From Lolium rigidum (taxonomy: Eukaryota > Streptophyta > Magnoliopsida > Poales > Poaceae), in the NCBI RefSeq assembly GCF_022539505.1, contig NC_061513.1, forward strand, positions 350,405,696 through 350,469,695: 64,000 bases of DNA. Reading direction: 5' to 3'. The notes below the pieces were generated by a model. That model was not told where the DNA came from. It searched no databases and saw only the letters and a program-made list of their open reading frames with translations. A program made the position numbers and the translations under genes. This document shows, piece by piece, positions 1 to 9,018 of this stretch (position 1 is the stretch's first letter; the number at the start of each line of letters is the position of its first letter).

Positions 1-2806
1 TTGGTTTTCGACCTCGCCACCGCGCGTCCTCAACTCGCCTGCGACCCTGGCCGTGGCGATTCATGGCGATTCGCCGCCGTCGACGATCTTGGCGTCACGG
101 CGCGGCCGTGTGCCTTGCTGTGGTGCTGCTGGGGCTCTGGCGCCCGGCGACGCCTGGCCTGGCTGCGGCCTGGCGCTGCCATGATCGGCCCGTGCCGCCG
201 TGCCGCCATGGGCACGCTGCGCTGCTTCTGCCCAGGTGTGTGCGCCTCCCTCTCTCTTTTGCCTGCCTTCCTTCTTCTTGTTCTCGCTCTTCTCCTTCCT
301 TTCTAGCCTAGCTCTGGCCACTGGCCTGCCTCCACTCATGGAGGCGCGGCTATGCCGTGATGCTGCTGCTGCTTTACTTGTGTTGCTGTGCTATGGTGTT
401 GCTGCTACCTACATGTGTTGTGACTGCTAGCTGTGGTGCTTGCTCTATTGCTATGCATATGCTGATGCTGTGCTGCTATCATGGCCCTTGCTTATGAATT
501 CATGCTTGTGCTTGTGCTGCTGCTTCCCTGTACCTCTGTTCTTGATGCTATTTCATCTAGATCATCAAGTGTATTCAATTCCTTGCCCTGGCTTAATTAC
601 TGTGTGTAATTCTTGCAATTTTGCAAGAGCCAGTGCTCCTGGTGTGCTATCCCTTGTGTTATAATACATGGAAATGCTCAACAAAATCTGTTGATTGACT
701 AGGCAGCACCATCCAGTGATGGTGTGTTGTTTGGGTATAATTGTGTTTAGCTCATTTGCTTATCTGTGATGAAATTCGTTATGTAATGTGTCTGTTTAAT
801 TTATATGGTCAATGTGAGGCTAGAATTGGTTCTAGCATGCTTTAGCAAGCTCTGGTGATCCAGTGGTCATCAGCTGCTTGTTTATTGCTTGCTTTACTTA
901 GTGCCTGTGCCTGTCTGGGCTTGTTCTGGTGACTGTGCATCACCATGCCTTGTGCTGGTGTGTGCTGTGGTTGGCTCAAGCAATTGCTGTTGCTTGCAGT
1001 GATCAATTGGATCATGTGTAAGTGTTCCAGTTACTGGAGATTTATGAATTTCATTTATCTGTATAGCTTGTCCTTGTTTATTGGATAAATGAGATGAACT
1101 GCTTGCAGTGATGACTCTTATAATTAGCTTGATTGAGCTGGAGGGATGCCAACAGTGGTTGGGGAACCTAGCTCCACTTTGAACCCAATCTGGGTGATGA
1201 TACAAGTGATTGGCTTGGTGGTTTGGCTGTTTTAGTGGTTGAGGTGACCCTGGCAGTAATCATATGCTGCCCTAGGGTAGCTCCCCTCTTGTTGGCTTGA
1301 TGTGGCTCACTAGATGCTTTCTGGTTGATCCTTTTATTGGATTGCCAGTAGCTTTTGATGTTGAAATCAAATAGACAATGATATGTCTATGTCTGATGGC
1401 CTAGCTAGCTGTAGGTGCTAATTGAGTAGCTAGGCTAGCTGTGTCTTCATCTCTTGCTGGATTTCTTCAGTTATGGATTGATTTTCCTAGCTGCTGTTCC
1501 CATAAGATGATTTCCTTGTGGCCTTTACTACCTTTGCTTGCACCATATGGCTTAGTAGCCAGATGATGACACAAATAGGGTATCACACCCTTTTGCTTGT
1601 GTGTGCTTGGTGCATATGCTTATTTATGAACAAAACCATCTGGTTTGTTCATGATGATTTGTATACCTCACTCCAGCTCCTAGAAATATTGTTGATGTAG
1701 AGGATTAGCTGTTGTGTTGATCTTCTGGTTTGGTTGATTTGCTTGCCCTGCTCCTCCTGGTGAGCTGGTGAAGCTTGATTTGTTTCTGGTGGTGTTATGG
1801 AGCAGGTTGAATAGTGAAGCTGTTCTTCCTGTTCTTGCTGTTCCTGGTGTTCTTGGTGATTTACCCTGGTACTCCTTGTCGATGGAATGGCTAGGGTTTG
1901 CTGGTGAAAAGCTTATATTTGGTCCTCTACTTGCTCTCCTGGTCGACAGCACTGCCTGGCTGTTTTGGTGACTCCCCCTGGCCTTGTGTGTTGTTACACA
2001 TGCAGCAGGTCCTTGTGTGCCGCCTGTGTGTGTGTGTGCTTGGGACTTGGGTTGGAATGGATCAGCTCGGCTGATCCCTGGTCATATCCTCTTCATTCAA
2101 TTGTTTGCTAACCTGCCAAGTGGCTTTGCCACTTGGCATAACTAGTTCTTTGTTGTGTTTGTGTGCAGGGAATCAAGAAGATGATCAAGAGAAGATCAAG
2201 ATCTTCTTGAGCAAGATTTACATGATGATCAACAATGTAGTTTAGGATATTTAATTGACTTGTAATTTTTCCTTTTTCTTCTCTTTTTCTATTTTTGTCC
2301 AATTTTTGTAATGTGTTGTATAATTCCATTTTCTAATTATGGATATTGTAAATGACAATGTATTATGTGTGTATGTCAATAAAGCTCAAAGTTTTCTCTA
2401 TTGAGTTATTTCTAGAGTTTGCATTAATCATAATGTTCATTATTTGTTATTACTTAATGAATTTCCTCACAATTGGAATATAGTGTATTATTTAATGTTT
2501 GAATTTGAAATTCAAATGTCATCTTTGGTTTGAATTCAATCGTACAACTTAATTTAGAATTCAATCATGCAACTTAAGATTTTAATGCAATATCACTTCT
2601 CTCTTCTCAAAACCCTAATCTAGTTAAGTAAGAACAAGTTCATCGCACTCTCGAAACTCTAACCCTGTAAGGTGTCGAGAGAGAAACCTGTCCCCCTTCG
2701 ATGCAGTTTTGTTTTAAAAGCGCAAAATTTCCCCGTAAATTACAATGCAATGCACATCCCTTTCTAAAATCTACCCCTCGATCGTCTCTAAACCTGGGAC
2801 ATTACA
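1..2806 (-). mobile_element. 3' LTR of the Tekay-like element (cut by window edge)
   Basis: The LTR begins on the minus strand at 2806 with TGTAATGTCCCAGG, directly after the PPT, and continues off the left edge. No part of it matches the other end of the same LTR seen at 25080-25460. The full LTR must therefore exceed roughly 3.2 kb, which is long for gypsy elements. Bases 1-350 are GC-rich and full of CG dinucleotides, unlike the AT-rich remainder. They lie about 2.45 kb from the LTR start, the same place where the giant-LTR relatives carry their GC-rich transcribed leader. I saw no convincing TATA box next to it. Small ORFs here are LTR by-products. Confidence 0.75.
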
Positions 2807-4474
2807 GCCTTTCCCCCTTAAAGAAAACTTCGTCCCGAAGTTGTGGTTGTAATAGCTGAAGAGTTCGGGGTATGTTTTCCTCAGGTCTTCCTCCTTTTCC
2901 CAGGTGGCTTCCCTCTCAGGATGATGCTTCCATTGTATCTTGCAGTATTTTATGGCTCGATTTCTGAGTTGTTTCCAGTTCTCTTCGAGAATCTTTGCTG
3001 GCTTCTCGATGTAAGTCAAGTCTGGTTGTAACTCGAGCTCATCATGTGATACTGGTTCATCTGGGGTCTTTAAACACTTTCTGAGTTGCGACACATGGAA
3101 TACGTTGTGAACCTGGGATAACCTTCCCGGTAGTTCCAATTCAAAGGCTAACCCTCGGTTTTGACTCAGAATCTTGAAAGGTCCGATGTATCTAGGGCTT
3201 AACTTCCCTTTTACTCCGAATCTCTGAAGTCCTTTCATCGGGCTCACCTTCAGATATACCATGTCTCCAACTTGTGGCTCCCATGTCCTTCTCTTCTGGT
3301 CGGCATAACTCTTTTGTCGGCTTTGGGCTATCTTGAGCCTATCTCTTATAATGTCAATTATTTGTTGCTTTTCCTTGACATAATCAGGATTGAACTCTTT
3401 GCTTGCTCCGGCTTCATACCAACATATTGGTGATCTACACTTCCTTCCATACAGAGCTTCGAACGGTGCCATCTTGATGCTGCTTTGATAGCTATTATTG
3501 TATGAAAACTCTGCTAGTGGCAAATGCTCCTCCCATGATCCTCCGAAGTCTAGGGCACAAGCCCTAAGCATATCCTCTAAGATCTGATTAGTTCTCTCGG
3601 TTTGTCCACCTGTCTGAGGATGATAGGCGGTACTATAGTCCAACTTGGATCCTAAAGCTTCGTGTAGTTGCTTCCAAAATGCCGACGTGAACACGGATCC
3701 TCGATCCGACACGATCTTCTTGGGCACTCCATGTTTACTCACGATCTCTTTGATGTAAAGATCGATGAGTTTCTCTCCTTTATCCTGCTGATTTACCGCT
3801 AAGAAGTGTGCACTTTTCGTCAACCGGTCCATGATTACCCATATCATGTCCTTCTTTTTATTGGTCATGGGTAGTCCGGTGATGAAATCCATTCCTATCT
3901 CCTCCCATTTCCATTCTGGAATTGGTAAAGGTTGTAACTTTCCTGCCGGACTCTGGTGTTCAGCCTTCACTCTTTGGCAGGTATGGCATTCCGCCACGTA
4001 TTGTGCTATTTCTCTCTTCATGTTGTTCCACCAGAATAGCTCCTTTAGATCCATGTACATCTTTGTACTTCCCGGATGAATAGAATATGGTGTTTGATGG
4101 GCTTCCTGGAGTATTACTTCCTTGATTTCAGCAATATCAGGAACACAAATCCTCTTTTGGAACCATAATGATCCCGATTCTCCTCGGTGAAATTCTGATG
4201 GTCTTCCTTCATCTATCCTTCTCATCTCCTCCATGATGAATGGATCGTCCAACTGACCCATCATTATTTCATTCTTCAAGTTAACATTTAGCTCATCGGC
4301 TACTTGCAAAGCCGATAGTCCTTCATGAGCTTCCTTCTCCCAAAGTTGTATTTGGGCTTGGCTTATTTCCTTCCTCAATTCTGGTGATAACTCTTGTTCC
4401 ACTCCTCCGGTGCTCTTCCTACTCAAGGCATCTGCTACAACATTGGCCTTTCCTGGAGTATAATTGATGGTCAA
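2771..4474 (-). CDS. pol 3' part: RNase H end, integrase, chromodomain
   Basis: This 567-residue open frame is the downstream part of the gag-pol polyprotein. It starts in the last few residues of RNase H (YTPGKANVVADALSRK, about residues 5-20). Next comes the integrase zinc-binding HHCC motif (H126, H133, C163, C166) and the DDE core with D196, D257 and E293, where the last two have the expected 35-residue spacing. A GPF/L-type C-terminal domain with GPFKIL follows near residue 431. A chromodomain lies at about 482-540 (ILEENWKQLRNRAIKYCKIQWK). It would insert retrotransposon cDNA into host chromatin, with the chromodomain steering target choice. The frame has no stop before the PPT and ends 12 codons inside the LTR. 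The first Met is an artefact of the upstream frameshift; the open frame extends to about 4505. Confidence 0.9.
   Translation of the reverse strand: MTINYTPGKANVVADALSRKSTGGVEQELSPELRKEISQAQIQLWEKEAHEGLSALQVADELNVNLKNEIMMGQLDDPFIMEEMRRIDEGRPSEFHRGESGSLWFQKRICVPDIAEIKEVILQEAHQTPYSIHPGSTKMYMDLKELFWWNNMKREIAQYVAECHTCQRVKAEHQSPAGKLQPLPIPEWKWEEIGMDFITGLPMTNKKKDMIWVIMDRLTKSAHFLAVNQQDKGEKLIDLYIKEIVSKHGVPKKIVSDRGSVFTSAFWKQLHEALGSKLDYSTAYHPQTGGQTERTNQILEDMLRACALDFGGSWEEHLPLAEFSYNNSYQSSIKMAPFEALYGRKCRSPICWYEAGASKEFNPDYVKEKQQIIDIIRDRLKIAQSRQKSYADQKRRTWEPQVGDMVYLKVSPMKGLQRFGVKGKLSPRYIGPFKILSQNRGLAFELELPGRLSQVHNVFHVSQLRKCLKTPDEPVSHDELELQPDLTYIEKPAKILEENWKQLRNRAIKYCKIQWKHHPEREATWEKEEDLRKTYPELFSYYNHNFGTKFSLRGKGCNVPGLETIEG
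2807..2842 (-). promoter_or_regulatory. polypurine tract and adjoining hairpin
   Basis: On the minus strand the purine run TAAGGGGGAAAGGC (2820-2807) abuts the LTR and would prime plus-strand DNA synthesis. Immediately upstream, 2842-2826 reads AACTTCGGGACGAAGTT, a 7-bp perfect inverted repeat with a 3-nt loop. The same hairpin lies at the same place in both giant-LTR relatives (15621-15639 and 36173-36190). The pol reading frame passes through both. Confidence 0.75.
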
Positions 4475-4499
4475 ATCATAATCCTTGATCAGTTCAAGC

Positions 4500-4512
4500 C
4501 ATCTTTTACTGC
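4500..4512 (-). other. frameshift inside RNase H
   Basis: The upstream pol frame ends at a TAA (4508-4506) while the homologous protein sequence continues without a gap in a different frame. This looks like a recent single-base insertion, since no other break was seen across about 4.6 kb. It separates RNase H and integrase from gag-RT. I found no obvious slippery heptamer that would make it a programmed shift. Confidence 0.75.
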
Positions 4513-6481
4513 CTCATATTGAGTTCCTTCTGAGTGAAGAAGTATTTGAGACTCTTATGATCCGTATAGAGCTCACACTTGGCTCCATAGAGAAAATGTC
4601 TCCATGTTTTAAGTGCAAATACAACTGCTGCTAATTCTAGATCATGTGTTGGATAGTTCACTTCATGAGGTCTGAGTTGCCTCGATCCATAAGATATTAC
4701 TTTCCGATCTTGCATGAGTACGCAACCCAATCCATGCTTGGATGCGTCACAGTACACGGTGTAATCCTTGCCAACTTCAGGAACTGCTAACACCGGTGCC
4801 GTGGTGAGTTTCTCCTTCAGAGTTTGAAAACTCTTCTCACACTCCTCCGACCACACAAATGGTGTATTCTTTCTTAACAGCTTTGTCATTGGTCCTGCTA
4901 TCTTGGAGAATCCTTCAATGAATCTCCGATAGTATCCTGCCATTCCTAGGAATCCTCGGATTTCCTTGACAGTCTTGGGTGCTTCCCATTCTAGAACTGC
5001 TGCTACCTTGCTCGGGTTAACAGCGATTCCATCTTTGCTAATGACATGACCAAGAAATTCCACTTGATCTAGCCAAAATTCACACTTTCTAAATTTGGCA
5101 TAGAGTTGATGTTCTCTTAGTGTTTGCAACACTAACCTCAGATGTTCAGCATGTTCTGCTTTGTCTTTGGAATAGATCAAGATATCATCAATGAATACGA
5201 TGACAAACTTGTCTAGATATGGCATGAAGATCTTATTCATGAGATTCATGAAAATTGATGGGGCATTGGTTAATCCAAAAGGTACTACAAGATATTCATG
5301 ATGTCCATACCTTGAAACAAAGGCTGTTTTCGGAACATCTTCCTTCTTGATCTTTATCTGGTGATAACCGGATCGTAGATCAATTTTGGAAAAGACTCCT
5401 GCGCCTCTAACTTGATCGAATAGATCTTGTATTCTTGGAAGTGGATATTTGTTCTTGATTGTGACATTGTTCAAATTCCTGTAGTCTCCGCACATCCTTC
5501 TACCACCATCTCTTTTATCCACGAAGATCACAGGTGATCCCCATGGTGAAACACTCTCTTGTATGAATCCTTTCTGTTCCAAGTCATCCAATTTCTCCTT
5601 AAGTTCCTTCAACTCCTTGGGCCCCATTTTATATGGTGCTTTAGCAATCGGAGCTGTTCCTGGAATTAGGTCGATAGTGAATTCTATCTCCCTATCAGGT
5701 GGCATTCCAGGTAATTCTTTAGGAAACACATCCTGGAATTCATTTACTACAGGTATCTCTTCCAATTTCACCTCCTTCATGTTGTTCAGCTGTAGCTCGA
5801 CTTCTATCTGTGTATGCTTGTCTCCTTGGTAGATCATTCTACTTCCATCGGGGCTTTTCAAAGACACGGTCTTGCTCACACAGTCGATCAATGCTCCGTT
5901 AGCTTCTAACCAGTTCATACCAAGAATGACATCAATGTCCTTCATCGGTAAAATGAACAGTGCTGCGTCAAATGCGCACTTATTGATCATGATGACTTGT
6001 TTTTGTTTGGTATGGGTTACTACTATCGTTCCCCCCGCAGAAAGTATGGTTATGGGTGTTTCTAACTTAGTGCAACCAATCCCATGTTTGATGATGAATT
6101 GCTGAGAAATGAATGATGTAGTTGCACCAGTATCAAAAAGTACTTTGCCAGGATGAGTGAGTATCTGGAGCGTACCTATCACTGCCTGATCGGAGTTAAC
6201 GACCTCCTCCAAGCTGGTGCAGTTCAACTTGCCGAAGGGCTTCTTATTCTTCCAGTTCCCTCCGTTATTTCCTCCTCGGTTTCCTCCTCCTCCTGACTGA
6301 CCTCCTCCCGTATTTCTCTTGGGGCAGTCCTTCAGCATGTGCCCCTCCTGACGGCAACCAAAGCATATGATCCTTGGCTTCTTGCAATCCTTGGCGAAAT
6401 GTCCTGTGAATCCACAGCTTCTGCAAATTATTTGATTTGCAGTCTGGAATGCTTGGTTCTTCCTGCTACCGTAGTAGTTGC

Positions 6482-6550
<69 letters not shown>

Positions 6551-7403
6551 ATCTTGGCTTGAAACTCAAGCTGGTATTGGGCTTGTTACTAACAAACCTC
6601 TTAGGCTCAAACTTGGCCTTCTTCCTTTTCTCATCCTGCAGTTGCTTGAAATCGTCCTCAAGAGTGATGGCTGCATCCACCAACTCTTGGAATTCCGTCG
6701 CTCTCAACATCCGGAGCTGTACCTTAAACTGGGGACTTAACCCCCTTAAAAACCTCTTCTTTTTCTTGTCCTCGGTGTTGACTTCTTCAACAGCATACCG
6801 GGACAGCTTTGAAAACTCCCTGACATAAGTCAGGATAGCTTTATCCTTCTGCTCGAGACTTTCAAATTCTCGACGCTTCAGTTCCACAATACTTTCAGGG
6901 ACATTGGATTCCCTAAACTTCCTCTTGAACTCTTCCCATGTGAATACCTTCTCAGCCGGATAAACGGCTACTATATTGTCCCACCATGATGCGGCGGGTC
7001 CACACAACAAGTGTGTAGCATAACGGACCTTCTCCAGGTCGTTGCAACCAACAGTATTGAGCTTTCGCTCAGTGTCCATAAGCCAGTCTTCCGCGTCCAT
7101 TGGTTCGGGCGCGTATGCAAAGGATATAGGCTTTGTATTCTGGAAGTCTGACAAGGTGACTCCCTGGTTTTCGGGTCTCTCCACCCGTTTCTGTTGTAGC
7201 AGCTCCTGGAAGAATCTATTCTGTTGCTCTAACGTTACACGTTGTCTTTCTTCCAACATCTGCATGTACTGGACAAAGTTCTGCTGCGTCATGGGTGGTG
7301 GTGGTGGAAACTGATTCCTGGCTGCTTCATCAGCCTCTTCCTTCTGTTTTGCCTCGCGCTCCATGCGCTGTGCTTCCGTCTCCTCTCCTACCGGTCCCGA
7401 CAT
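4506..7403 (-). CDS. gag-pol 5' part: gag, zinc knuckles, protease, RT, RNase H
   Basis: This 965-residue open frame holds gag (capsid-like region about 70-260, including WWDNI and the EEFKRKF stretch), then a run of 22 asparagines (286-307). Two CCHC zinc knuckles follow at about 327-340 and 347-360, and the protease active site DTG at 424-426. Reverse transcriptase spans about 600-760 with the catalytic FIDD at 737-740. RNase H spans about 880-965 with acidic residues near D886, E923 and D948. The frame stops at a TAA at 4508-4506 inside RNase H. The natural continuation is in another frame, consistent with one extra base there. Gag and pol share one frame, as is usual for Tekay-type elements. 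The start at 7403 is supported by its position just after a splice acceptor at 7416. Confidence 0.92.
6483..6549 (-). repeat. (AAC)n microsatellite encoding poly-asparagine
   Basis: About 22 pure AAC codons on the minus strand lie in frame inside gag, just before the zinc knuckles. The array is uninterrupted, so it expanded recently. Being a trinucleotide repeat, length changes keep the frame. Confidence 0.95.
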
Positions 7404-7635
7404 AACCCCCTAGTTCTGCAACACAAGATGATACTCATAGTTACTCCATGCGCAAGTTTTCTGAGCTCACCTTTGTGCACAGAACTAGTCACGCAATGGA
7501 AATCAAGAAGCAAATCCAAATCATACAAAACATATACCATGTATTTACATACTTAAGTGGTCTTATTACAATACTCAAGTCGATGTGAGTATGCAAACTC
7601 ACTTATTAAAGTATATGTACAAATTTCTACAAATA
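7404..7635 (-). promoter_or_regulatory. ORF0-gag spacer with splice acceptor
   Basis: This 232-bp spacer separates the ORF0 stop from the gag start. On the minus strand it ends with a strong plant-like acceptor: a T-rich tract followed by TTGTGTTGCAG, with AG at 7417-7416. The gag ATG comes 13 bases later. A donor-like AAAGGTGAGC sits at about 7465-7474, but that would leave an intron of only about 55 bases, so a more distant donor is likelier. Splicing here would let gag be translated without ORF0 upstream of it. Confidence 0.5.
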
Positions 7636-8787
7636 TTACACACTACAATACAAGTGGTACTTGTGTATTGTAGTCCCTCCTTCCTTGGTGGTCTCTAGTC
7701 GATCTTCACTCCCGATACATCCAGGCTTCCATCCGGTCGAACGTGTCGTCCTCCTGACAAAACCTGGAACATAAGGTCTCCCCGTCGGCTGGTAGTCAGA
7801 ATCAGATGATGATCCTAGGGAGAAATCAGTGTTCACGAACTGGTCATTCAGTGCATCATAGTCCACCCATCGGGTGTACCCTCCAGTGACTCCACCATAG
7901 GTATTACCACCATCAGTATCCGACTCAATGAGTATAGGATACTCCTCATAATCCCCCCTATTATACTGATTGTTCTGGAACTGGTTTGAGGCGTCCTCAT
8001 TCATCTCCGCATTATCTCCGACTGGATCACCGGAGTTTCCTGTGTCTGACCCCCAACGCCAACCTGTTGAGTTCTCTATAGGAGTCTCGGAACGCTGATG
8101 GTTCCCAGATTCCTCTCCACCCTCATATCCTCCGTGGGAACTGCTAGGAAAGTACCTAGGTGTAATTGGCGTGCTTAGTTGTTCAGGATGGTCAATACTA
8201 ATGTAATCACCAGCTGAATAAACTGGTGTATGAACCTCAGCCTCCACTGGTTCCTTCCCTTTCGCCTCCTCATTGGGCTTAGTGAACTCTTCTAACATTG
8301 TATCAATTACCCTTGAAAAATGTTGGTTCAATTGAAAGAACAATGATAGTAAGTTGCGGCTATTGTCCATGTACTTGGCAGCTTCTGCTGGTTTGCGTTT
8401 TGCATACTTGAAGTGATTAAGCATAGGGTCATCTTCCTCTTCTAGGTGTGGAATGTGGCTAAATTCGGAACCAATAAGCTCTTTCGTCTTATGTTCCCTA
8501 ATATCAGTAATGGCTCTCATGACTGCAATATGGTAGGCTGTTTGGATAGTTCTGGCTTCCCCTGCTGGCATTACTATGCTCAACCCTAGGGATTCAGGAA
8601 GTCTAAGTCCCACCCTACACTTGGCCAACACTGGTCCGTCGTAGAACCAGTATTTCTTTACTTGGATCTGGGGATCGCACCCAAATTCAAGTAACATGGC
8701 ACGCAGAATATCTGCGAGTCCTCCATCATATTCACTCAGTGTTGAGTCCACCACTTTCACGTTTCGTCCTGGACGAGAACTTGCCAT
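7636..8787 (-). CDS. ORF0: uncharacterised 383-residue protein upstream of gag
   Basis: This is an intact sense-strand frame between the primer site and gag, with no similarity to gag, protease, RT or integrase that I can recognise. The start chosen (MASSRPGRN, at 8787) follows a splice acceptor by six bases; an earlier in-frame Met at 8859 would add 24 hydrophobic residues and is less likely. Residues about 22-100 are compact and mixed in charge. Their predicted order is helix, three strands, helix, including YDGP at 49-52, CRVGLRL at 57-63 and an alanine-rich helix (QTAYHIAVMRAI) at 82-93. Residues 130-170 look helical. Residues 170-330 are acidic, rich in Gly, Ser, Asn and Tyr, and probably disordered. 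The C-terminal 50 residues are basic and then mixed. Function is unknown. The topology resembles a double-stranded-RNA-binding domain, but this is inference. It could instead be a gag-associated or captured host domain. Confidence 0.75.
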   Translation of the reverse strand: MASSRPGRNVKVVDSTLSEYDGGLADILRAMLLEFGCDPQIQVKKYWFYDGPVLAKCRVGLRLPESLGLSIVMPAGEARTIQTAYHIAVMRAITDIREHKTKELIGSEFSHIPHLEEEDDPMLNHFKYAKRKPAEAAKYMDNSRNLLSLFFQLNQHFSRVIDTMLEEFTKPNEEAKGKEPVEAEVHTPVYSAGDYISIDHPEQLSTPITPRYFPSSSHGGYEGGEESGNHQRSETPIENSTGWRWGSDTGNSGDPVGDNAEMNEDASNQFQNNQYNRGDYEEYPILIESDTDGGNTYGGVTGGYTRWVDYDALNDQFVNTDFSLGSSSDSDYQPTGRPYVPGFVRRTTRSTGWKPGCIGSEDRLETTKEGGTTIHKYHLYCSV

Positions 8788-8830
8788 TGTTGGCTGTAGA
8801 ATAGAAAGAATATATAAGATTAGTAATAAT
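8788..8830 (-). promoter_or_regulatory. splice acceptor before ORF0
   Basis: On the minus strand a CTAAT branch-point-like motif is followed by a pyrimidine-rich stretch ending TTCTATTCTACAG (AG at 8795-8794). The ORF0 ATG starts six bases further on. The matching donor would lie in the 5' LTR or leader and is not preserved here because that LTR is broken. Confidence 0.5.
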
Positions 8831-9005
8831 GCATCATAATAGAGATAATAAAGAATCATCGCACTAAAAGATATGATTGTTTTATTCTCAAGTGAATATA
8901 CACCATATTTTTAGAGAATTCTTTACTAATCCTATTTGACTCCTAACGTTTCGTCCCATTTCCTAGGTTCCAACCTAAGGTCAAAGTTTTTGCTCTGATA
9001 CCAAC
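8831..9005 (-). promoter_or_regulatory. 5' leader with Met-tRNA primer binding site
   Basis: TGGTATCAGAGC on the minus strand (9003-8992) is complementary to the 3' end of initiator methionine tRNA. It lies two bases from the LTR end at 9006. The rest of the leader is AT-rich with no ORF. Confidence 0.85.
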
Positions 9006-9018
9006 TGTGGTGACCCTG
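9006..9018 (-). mobile_element. 5' LTR terminal stub of the Tekay-like element
   Basis: Thirteen bases (TGTGGTGACCCTG on the plus strand) are all that remains of the 5' LTR on this side. The last five, CCCTG, are one copy of the target duplication made by the element inserted at 9019. The LTR resumes at 25075. Confidence 0.85.
9014..9018. repeat. target site duplication CCCTG (left copy)
   Basis: CCCTG here and at 25075-25079 flank the 16.06 kb element exactly. A five-base duplication is standard for gypsy integrases. Confidence 0.9.

Larger units (their letters stand above)
1..9018 (-). mobile_element. Tekay-like Ty3/gypsy chromovirus, coding copy (left part)
   Basis: Read on the minus strand, the order is 5' LTR stub (9018-9006), Met-tRNA primer site, ORF0, gag-pol, PPT and 3' LTR. 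The 3' LTR runs from 2806 past the left edge of the window. Gag-pol domain order (gag, protease, RT, RNase H, integrase, chromodomain) defines a chromovirus. The TGTAATGTCCCAGG LTR start and the initiator-Met primer site fit the Tekay/Del clade. The 5' LTR is interrupted 13 bp in by another element and resumes at 25075. One frameshift breaks pol near 4505, so this copy is probably defective, though otherwise well preserved. The clade call rests on domain order and motifs, not on a tree. Confidence 0.85.

Noticed and set aside
1..340. Overlapping GC-rich frames on both strands as genes
   Set aside because: They lie inside the LTR of the Tekay-like element; open frames on both strands reflect high GC.
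4500..4512. Programmed frameshift in pol
   Set aside because: No slippery heptamer is visible, and the position inside RNase H is not where gypsy elements shift; a simple mutation is likelier.
6339..6828. Poly-valine and poly-leucine plus-strand frames
   Set aside because: Antisense shadows of the (AAC)n repeat in gag.
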